DNA from: Mesorhizobium opportunistum WSM2075
GTDB lineage: Bacteria; Pseudomonadota; Alphaproteobacteria; Rhizobiales; Rhizobiaceae
Assembly: GCF_000176035.2 (NCBI RefSeq)
Contig: NC_015675.1
Coordinates: forward strand, 3,476,001 to 3,540,000
Direction of reading: 5' to 3'
Length of the DNA stretch: 64,000 bases
The notes under the pieces were generated by a model that searched no databases, was not told the origin of the DNA, and saw only the letters and a list, made by a program, of their open reading frames with translations. Position numbers and translations under genes: made by a program. Below are positions 59,050 through 64,000 of this stretch, piece after piece; positions within the stretch are counted from its first letter, which is position 1, and each line of letters begins with the position of its first letter.

Positions 59050-60597
59050 ATGGACGGCGCGGTTCCGCTCTTGCGCATGGAAGGCATATCCAAGCGCTAT
59101 GGCGGCGTACGGGCGCTGGAGAAGGCTGATCTGTCGGTTTCTGCCGGCAGCATCCACGCCATCCTCGGTGAAAACGGCGCCGGCAAATCCACATTGATCA
59201 AGGTCATGGCCGGTGTCGTGGCGCCCGACGAGGGCCGCATGATGCTGGACGGGCGCGAGGTGACCTTCGCTTCGCCGGGTGCGGCGAACAAGGCCGGCAT
59301 CGTCTGCATCTTCCAGGAATTGTCGCTGATCCCCGAACTCAGCGTCGCCGACAACATCGTCATTTCCGATCCGCCCAAACGCTTCGGCATGATCGACCGC
59401 AAGGCGCAGCGCCGCATCGCGGAAGATGCGCTGGCGCGCGCGGGGGCAGCCGATATCCACCCGCTGGCGTTGGTGAAGGACCTGCCGCTGTCGCGCCGGC
59501 AAATGGTCGAGATCGCCAAGGCCTTGGCGCGCAAGCCACGCATCCTCATCCTCGACGAGGCGACCTCGGCGCTGACGGCGGCGGATGTCTCGAGGATTTT
59601 CGAGGTGCTCAAGCGGCTGCGCTCGGAAGGGCTGGCGCTGCTCTATATCTCGCACCGCATGAATGAGATCGCCGAATTGGCCGACCAGTGCACGGTGTTT
59701 CGCAACGGCCGCAATGTCGCCAGCTACAAGGCCGGCTCGAAGAGCGACAATGAGGTGGTCGAACTGATGATCGGCCGCGAATACAGCCACATCTTTCCGC
59801 CCAAGCCGACGGCGGTGCCTGCCACCGCCGCCCCCAGGCTCGAGGCCCGCAAGCTTTCCTGGGCCGACCGGCTGGACAACATCTCGCTGACCGTCAGGGC
59901 CGGCGAGGTGGTCGGTCTCGGCGGCCTCGATGGCCAAGGCCAGCGCGAATTGCTGCTCGCCTTCTTCGGCGTGCTGCGCGGGCTGTCCGGTCAAATCCTG
60001 ATCGACGGCAAACCGGTGGCGATCGCCAGTCCATCGGCCGCCCGCGATGACGGCATCGGCATGGCGCTCATTCCCGAAGACCGCAAGACGGAAGGGTTGA
60101 TGCTGCCGATGACGGTGCGCGAGAACCTGTCCTTCGCCGCGCTCGACCGGCTGTCCAGGGGCGGCATCATCGACCGCACGGCCGAGCAGCGGCTGATCGA
60201 CGACATGGTCGGTCTTCTGGCGATCAAGACGGCGGGGCTCGACATTCCGGTCGGCGCGCTGTCGGGCGGCAACCAGCAGAAGGTGGTCATCGCCAAATGG
60301 CTGATGCGCCAGCCGCGCATCATCCTGCTCAACGATCCGACGCGCGGCATCGATGTCGGCACCAAGCAGGAGCTCTATCAGCTGATGCGCAAGCTGGCGG
60401 ATGCGGGTGCGGCGATCCTGTTCTATTCGACCGACTATGACGAGCTGATCGGCTGCTGCGACCGGGTGCTGGTGCTCTATGACGGGGCGGTCAAGCGCGA
60501 GCTGGTCGGCGCCGAGATCACCGAGCGGGCGCTGATATCGAGCGCGCTCAACATTGATGGCAAGGAGAGCCCGGTGAGCCTGGGAGCAAGTGCGTGA
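59050..60597 (+). CDS. CUT2 ABC ATPase, duplicated (RbsA type)
   Basis: 515 residues, two nucleotide-binding domains. N-half: Walker A GENGAGKST, signature-like LPLSRRQMVEIAKAL, Walker B LILDEATSALT. C-half: signature LSGGNQQKVVIAK, but Walker B reads ILLNDPTRGID, so the Walker B Asp is Asn428 and the catalytic Glu is Asp429. The C-half site is therefore probably non-hydrolytic. ATG 59050 follows GGGGAGGGCTG. It powers the two permeases that follow. Confidence 0.92.
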   Translation: MDGAVPLLRMEGISKRYGGVRALEKADLSVSAGSIHAILGENGAGKSTLIKVMAGVVAPDEGRMMLDGREVTFASPGAANKAGIVCIFQELSLIPELSVADNIVISDPPKRFGMIDRKAQRRIAEDALARAGAADIHPLALVKDLPLSRRQMVEIAKALARKPRILILDEATSALTAADVSRIFEVLKRLRSEGLALLYISHRMNEIAELADQCTVFRNGRNVASYKAGSKSDNEVVELMIGREYSHIFPPKPTAVPATAAPRLEARKLSWADRLDNISLTVRAGEVVGLGGLDGQGQRELLLAFFGVLRGLSGQILIDGKPVAIASPSAARDDGIGMALIPEDRKTEGLMLPMTVRENLSFAALDRLSRGGIIDRTAEQRLIDDMVGLLAIKTAGLDIPVGALSGGNQQKVVIAKWLMRQPRIILLNDPTRGIDVGTKQELYQLMRKLADAGAAILFYSTDYDELIGCCDRVLVLYDGAVKRELVGAEITERALISSALNIDGKESPVSLGASA

Positions 60598-61574
60598 AGG
60601 ATTGGCGCTACTGGCTGGCCGAGCAGCGCGGAACGCTGCTGGCGCTCGGCATCTTCATCGTCATGTTCGCCATCTACAGCGCGAACCATCCGGCCGGCTT
60701 CAGCGCCAATGTCGTGCAGACGGCGGCGAACAAAGGCGTGCTGCTCGCCTTCGTCGCCATGGCGCAAACGCTGGTGGTGATCACCGCCGGCATCGACCTG
60801 TCCGTCGGCATGATCTTCCTGCTTACCAATTGTCTCGCCTCCTGGCTGGTGGTGGGGACGCCGATGCAGACGGCGCTCGGCGTCGTCGCCGTGCTGGCGG
60901 TCGGGCTGTTGTGCGGCGCCATCAATGGCGCCATCGTGATCTACGGGCGGCTGCAGCCGATCGTCGCCACCATTGCGACGGGCGCTGTCTATTACGGCAT
61001 CGGCCTTCTGCTGCGGCCCTTTCCGGGTGGTTCGGTCAATGAGGATTTGGCCGATGCGCTGACCGGCCGCGTTTTCGGCGTGGTGCCGGCGAGCCTTGTC
61101 GTGCTGCTGGCCGTCGTGCTGGTGGTTTGGGTGCCGTTCAGCCGCTCGGTGCTCGGCAGGGCGGCTTACGCGGCCGGATCCTCGGAGACGGCCGCCTACA
61201 TGTCCGGCGTGCCGATAAGGCGCGGCAAGTTCGCTGCCTACGCGCTGGCCGGGCTGCTGGCCGCGATTGGCGGCCTGTTCCTGACCTTCTTCACCTATAC
61301 GGGCGAGGCGGCCTATGCCAGCGGCAACGCCTACACGCTGTTTTCGATCGCCGCGGTGGTGCTGGGCGGCGTCTCGCTGTTCGGCGGCAAGGGCAGCGCC
61401 ATCGGCGCGATCTTCGGCGCGCTTGCCTTTCGCACCATCGGCGACCTGTTGTTCGTGTTTGATTTCGATCCGCTCTGGCAGCCCTTGTTCCAGGGCGTTA
61501 TCCTGCTGGTCGCCGTCAGCCTCGGCGCCTTCGCCCTGTTTCGGGTCCGCAACCGGCTGGAGTGGTTCCTGTGA
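60594..61574 (+). CDS. CUT2 sugar ABC permease 1
   Basis: 326 residues, about ten helices, with MAQTLVVITAGIDLSVGMIF and VVLGGVSLFGGKGSAIGAIFG. The GTG start at 60594 overlaps the ATPase stop (GTGA). It is one of two different permeases in this operon, which implies a heterodimeric channel. Confidence 0.92.
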   Translation: MKDWRYWLAEQRGTLLALGIFIVMFAIYSANHPAGFSANVVQTAANKGVLLAFVAMAQTLVVITAGIDLSVGMIFLLTNCLASWLVVGTPMQTALGVVAVLAVGLLCGAINGAIVIYGRLQPIVATIATGAVYYGIGLLLRPFPGGSVNEDLADALTGRVFGVVPASLVVLLAVVLVVWVPFSRSVLGRAAYAAGSSETAAYMSGVPIRRGKFAAYALAGLLAAIGGLFLTFFTYTGEAAYASGNAYTLFSIAAVVLGGVSLFGGKGSAIGAIFGALAFRTIGDLLFVFDFDPLWQPLFQGVILLVAVSLGAFALFRVRNRLEWFL

Positions 61575-62557
61575 GCGAGACGACCTTGGGCGGCATTGCC
61601 GGCCGCATGCCGAAATTCATCCGCCGCGCCGATCCGGCGGTGCTGACGGCTTTTGCCTGCATCGTGATGCTGCTGTTGCTGGGCAGCCTCTATTCGCGCA
61701 GCTTCCTGTCGCCTGAATATCTGCTGCAGCAGCTGAAAGTGGCATCGTTTCTCGGCGTCATCGCCACCGGCATGATGCTGGTCGTCCTGCTCGGCCAGAT
61801 CGACCTGTCGGTACCATGGTCGGTGGCGGCAGGCGCGATGATGGCCTGCGCGGCGGCCGCCTACGGTCCGGTCGGGGTGGCGCTGGCCATTCCGTTCGGC
61901 ATCTTCTGCGGCGTGCTGATCGGCATCGTCAACGGCATTGGCGTCGCCTATCTGCGCATCCCCTCGATGATCATCACGCTTGCCACCAACGCCGTCGCGC
62001 AAGGGCTGATGGTGGTTTACACCGGCGGCTTCTCGCCTCAGGATTCGGCCACCGGCGCCATGCGATACCTGGCCACGGGCTTTGCCATTCCGGCGGTGCC
62101 CAATGCGGTGATCATCTGGGCGCTGATCGGCGCCGCGATGGTGTTCGTGCTGACCCGCACCGCCTTTGGCCGCACCGTCTACGGCATCGGCAACCGCGAG
62201 CGCGCCGCCTATCTCTCGGGCATCGACACAAGACGCGTGGTGATGATCGCCTTCGCCGTCTCCGGCGGGCTCTCCGCCTTTGGCGGCGTGCTTCTGGCCG
62301 GCTATGCCTCCAAGGCGGCGCAGTCGATGGGCGACGCCTACCTCCTGCCGTCGATCGCTGCCGTGGTGCTGGGTGGCACCTCGATCCTGGGCGGGCGCGG
62401 CTCCTATCTCGGCACCGTTGCCGGCGTCATCCTGATCACGCTCCTGCAATCCATCCTGTCGGTCATGCAGATGCCGGAAGCGGGGCGGCAGATCATCTAT
62501 GGCGTGGTCATCGTCGCCATGCTGTTGCTCTACGGCCGCGCGCCGGCAAGCCGCTGA
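61571..62557 (+). CDS. CUT2 sugar ABC permease 2
   Basis: 328 residues, with GMMLVVLLGQIDLSVPWSVAAG (Q in place of G before IDLS) and VVLGGTSILGGRGSYLGTVAG. The GTG at 61571 overlaps the previous stop (GTGA); an earlier GTG at 61562 is possible. It ends 2 nt before the gluconokinase start. Confidence 0.92.
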   Translation: MSETTLGGIAGRMPKFIRRADPAVLTAFACIVMLLLLGSLYSRSFLSPEYLLQQLKVASFLGVIATGMMLVVLLGQIDLSVPWSVAAGAMMACAAAAYGPVGVALAIPFGIFCGVLIGIVNGIGVAYLRIPSMIITLATNAVAQGLMVVYTGGFSPQDSATGAMRYLATGFAIPAVPNAVIIWALIGAAMVFVLTRTAFGRTVYGIGNRERAAYLSGIDTRRVVMIAFAVSGGLSAFGGVLLAGYASKAAQSMGDAYLLPSIAAVVLGGTSILGGRGSYLGTVAGVILITLLQSILSVMQMPEAGRQIIYGVVIVAMLLLYGRAPASR

Positions 62558-62559
62558 CC

Positions 62560-63108
62560 GTGGACGACAAGGCAGCGCAGGCGCCGTCGGGCGTCTCCGG
62601 TTCGGCGCCCCCCGCGATCGTGGTGATGGGCGTCGCCGGCTGCGGGAAGTCGGCCGTCGGAACCGCGCTGGCGGAGGCGCTGGGCGCGATCTTCATCGAG
62701 GGCGACAAGCTGCATCCGCCGGAAAATGTCGCCCGCATGGCAAGCGGCGAGCCGCTTACCGACCAGCTGCGCGAAGGCTGGCTCGACGCGATCGGCGAAC
62801 GTATCGTTGCGTCGGTCGGCCAAGGGCAGGGTGTGGTCGCTGCCTGCTCGGCGCTGAAGCGCAGCTACCGCGAACGGCTGCGCGGCTTCCGCCGCGACAT
62901 CGTCTTCCTTTACCTTGAGATCGATCCGGCGACGGCGAGTGAGCGGGTCGCCGGCCGCAAGGGCCATTTCATGCCGGCAAGCCTGGTCGACAGCCAGTTC
63001 GCCATCCTCGAGCCGCCCGGAATGGATGAGCAGGCGTTGACGCTCGATGCGACGCGCCCGGTCGCCGAACTCGTCACGGATGCGACCCGTTTGCTGCGCC
63101 GATCATGA
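62560..63108 (+). CDS. gntK: Gluconokinase
   Basis: 182 residues. The P-loop is VMGVAGCGKSAVG, followed by the gluconokinase-specific FIEGDKLHPPENVARMASGEPLTD (read in parts: GDKLHPPENV, MASGEPLTD), CSALKRSYRERLRG and the LID region GRKGHFMPASLVDSQF. It phosphorylates D-gluconate to 6-phosphogluconate in the cytoplasm. GTG 62560 is preferred because it follows the permease stop closely and gives a normal N-terminus. It is the last gene of the operon. Confidence 0.93.
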   Translation: MDDKAAQAPSGVSGSAPPAIVVMGVAGCGKSAVGTALAEALGAIFIEGDKLHPPENVARMASGEPLTDQLREGWLDAIGERIVASVGQGQGVVAACSALKRSYRERLRGFRRDIVFLYLEIDPATASERVAGRKGHFMPASLVDSQFAILEPPGMDEQALTLDATRPVAELVTDATRLLRRS

Positions 63109-64000
63109 GCCGTCATCGGCACCGATGCTGTGTCGACCCTCTGTCAGGCGTTGGCGACGGGACCACGACATCATCTGCTCGGGGCAATGCTTGAGTGCCT
63201 GCAGCAGACAATCACGCTTGAGCAGGATGTAGCTTGCCTGCAGGACCGTGTTCTTGGCTCCATCCCTGGATATACCCGTTGGCGGGCTCGCGGGCACCAA
63301 CTCGGGGCTCAGGACGGCCCGGTATTGGCTGAAGGGAACCTCTTCGAAGGTCGACATGGCAAACAGAGCCGCCTTGCCCCTGGCGGCGAAATTCGCCGGA
63401 GCCGACGCAAGATGCGTCCAGCCGCTCTCGCCCAGAGCGACCTCGGTGAAGGTCGAGCCGGCGTGAATGTTGTTGGTCATCAGCACCACGCCATTCTCCT
63501 TCAAGACCTTCTGGATGCGGATGGTGAGTTGATAGACATCGTCGCGGTCGAAGACGAGGCGGCCCTTCAGGAACCGGTTCTCGACATTGACCAGCGGCGG
63601 GTTCAGGAAGCGCAGGCCAAACGAAGACTCGGAAACTCCATGCGCGTTGACGCTCACCTGATAGGCCCCGATGCCGGCCTCGTGCAGGGCGCGCTTGCCG
63701 AAGATGGTCTGCGAGGTGAACTGATCGCACCAGATCATGGCGCCGTGGCCACGTTGCAAGGCGGCCCGCAGCCCCTCGAGCCCTTCCAGCCGGGTGGTTG
63801 GCGACCAGTGTCTGGCGACCAGATGCGCGGCAAGCTGCAGGCGGCGGCGATGGCGGGCCGCGAGCAAGGCCTCGAACAGGCTGCGCGCATCGATATCATC
63901 GCCAAGCACTGCGTGGACGGCTTCGGCGTAGGGTGAGAACTCCTTGCTCAGATGCCGCTTCAGGCCAAGTCTGGACACGCGCTGGCAGACCGGCGCCCAC
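63103..64000 (-). CDS. LPLAT/lipid A acyltransferase-like protein, N-terminus beyond window
   Basis: The frame is open from the window edge to the stop at 63103 (at least 298 codons), so the true start is outside. Segments RGHGAMIWCDQFTSQTIFGKRAL, MTNNIHAGSTFTEV and a following FAARGKAALFAMSTFEEVPF (read in parts) resemble the layout of LpxL/HtrB-type acyltransferases. The catalytic HX4D motif is not obvious: CDQF stands where H is expected. The assignment is tentative. It overlaps gluconokinase by 6 bp, convergently. Confidence 0.5.
   Translation of the reverse strand, partial: WAPVCQRVSRLGLKRHLSKEFSPYAEAVHAVLGDDIDARSLFEALLAARHRRRLQLAAHLVARHWSPTTRLEGLEGLRAALQRGHGAMIWCDQFTSQTIFGKRALHEAGIGAYQVSVNAHGVSESSFGLRFLNPPLVNVENRFLKGRLVFDRDDVYQLTIRIQKVLKENGVVLMTNNIHAGSTFTEVALGESGWTHLASAPANFAARGKAALFAMSTFEEVPFSQYRAVLSPELVPASPPTGISRDGAKNTVLQASYILLKRDCLLQALKHCPEQMMSWSRRQRLTEGRHSIGADDGS

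Noticed and set aside
58087..59994. 635-codon minus-strand open frame
   Set aside because: Opposite a binding protein and an ATPase with canonical motifs; no ribosome site and no recognisable domain.
1..64000. CRISPR array, tRNA or rRNA genes, phage genes, restriction or toxin-antitoxin systems
   Set aside because: No regularly spaced repeats, cloverleaf genes, integrases, structural phage genes or recognisable defence genes were seen on either strand.

Overview
The window is GC-rich, densely coded alphaproteobacterial DNA. It most likely comes from a Rhizobiales soil or symbiotic bacterium close to Mesorhizobium. The inference rests on the gene families (MocD/MocE-type oxygenase pair, CUT2 sugar transporters with half-size ATPases, aconitase X, FCD and UTRA regulators), on mosaic intergenic palindromes of the rhizobial type, and on a GAAC-N7-GAAC LexA-type box. 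No rRNA, tRNA, CRISPR array, transposase or phage gene was seen. It reads as a catabolic accessory region: six complete ABC uptake systems, each beside enzymes and a regulator.

Layout. 1-2553: a TPR protein cut by the window edge, a small membrane methyltransferase and a DUF3309 mini-protein. About 2681-2776: a candidate anti-Shine-Dalgarno small RNA. 2947-9593: GntR/UTRA regulator, ADP-ribosylglycohydrolase-family enzyme, PfkB kinase and a polyamine-type ABC importer, possibly for an N-ribosylated compound. 9832-12555: two-subunit aconitase X and a convergent LacI regulator. 12913-26987: a 14-kb one-strand array with a CUT1 importer that has two different ATPases, a Gfo/Idh dehydrogenase, a sugar isomerase/epimerase, a CUT2 importer, a DUF4432 epimerase-like protein, a MocD-like di-iron oxygenase, a MocE-like Rieske ferredoxin and a PanB-like aldolase. 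Opposite lie an aromatic-amino-acid-lyase homologue that lacks its cofactor-forming serine and an ornithine-cyclodeaminase-family protein. 29583-31008: an MFS transporter with a frameshift.

31280-38873: a CUT2 system in which one permease is fused to a lactonase-like beta-propeller, followed by a second free propeller and an AhpD-like protein. 38888-47236 (minus strand): a molybdenum hydroxylase with FeS, FAD and two molybdopterin subunits, CoxD/CoxE-like maturation factors, an SRPBCC protein, an amidohydrolase and an AraC regulator. 47462-50708: a divergent CUT2 sugar importer. 50890-54639: two near-duplicate FCD regulators around a divergent pair of dehydrogenases. 54649-56348: DUF3175 and an MFS transporter. 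56505-63108: LacI-type regulator, CUT2 importer and gluconokinase, a likely gluconate operon. The window ends inside an acyltransferase-like gene.

How the parts fit. Most blocks follow one plan: regulator, importer, then dehydrogenase, epimerase, lactonase or kinase for a sugar, polyol or sugar acid. Every solute-binding-protein gene is followed by a strong hairpin, which probably sets binding protein above membrane parts. Two matching LacI-type palindromes, before the propeller-fusion cluster and before the gluconate cluster, suggest that lactone hydrolysis and gluconate use may share a regulator. The most unusual items are the complementary degenerate ATPase pair, the lyase without its serine, the permease-propeller fusion, the split molybdopterin subunit and the candidate small RNA.
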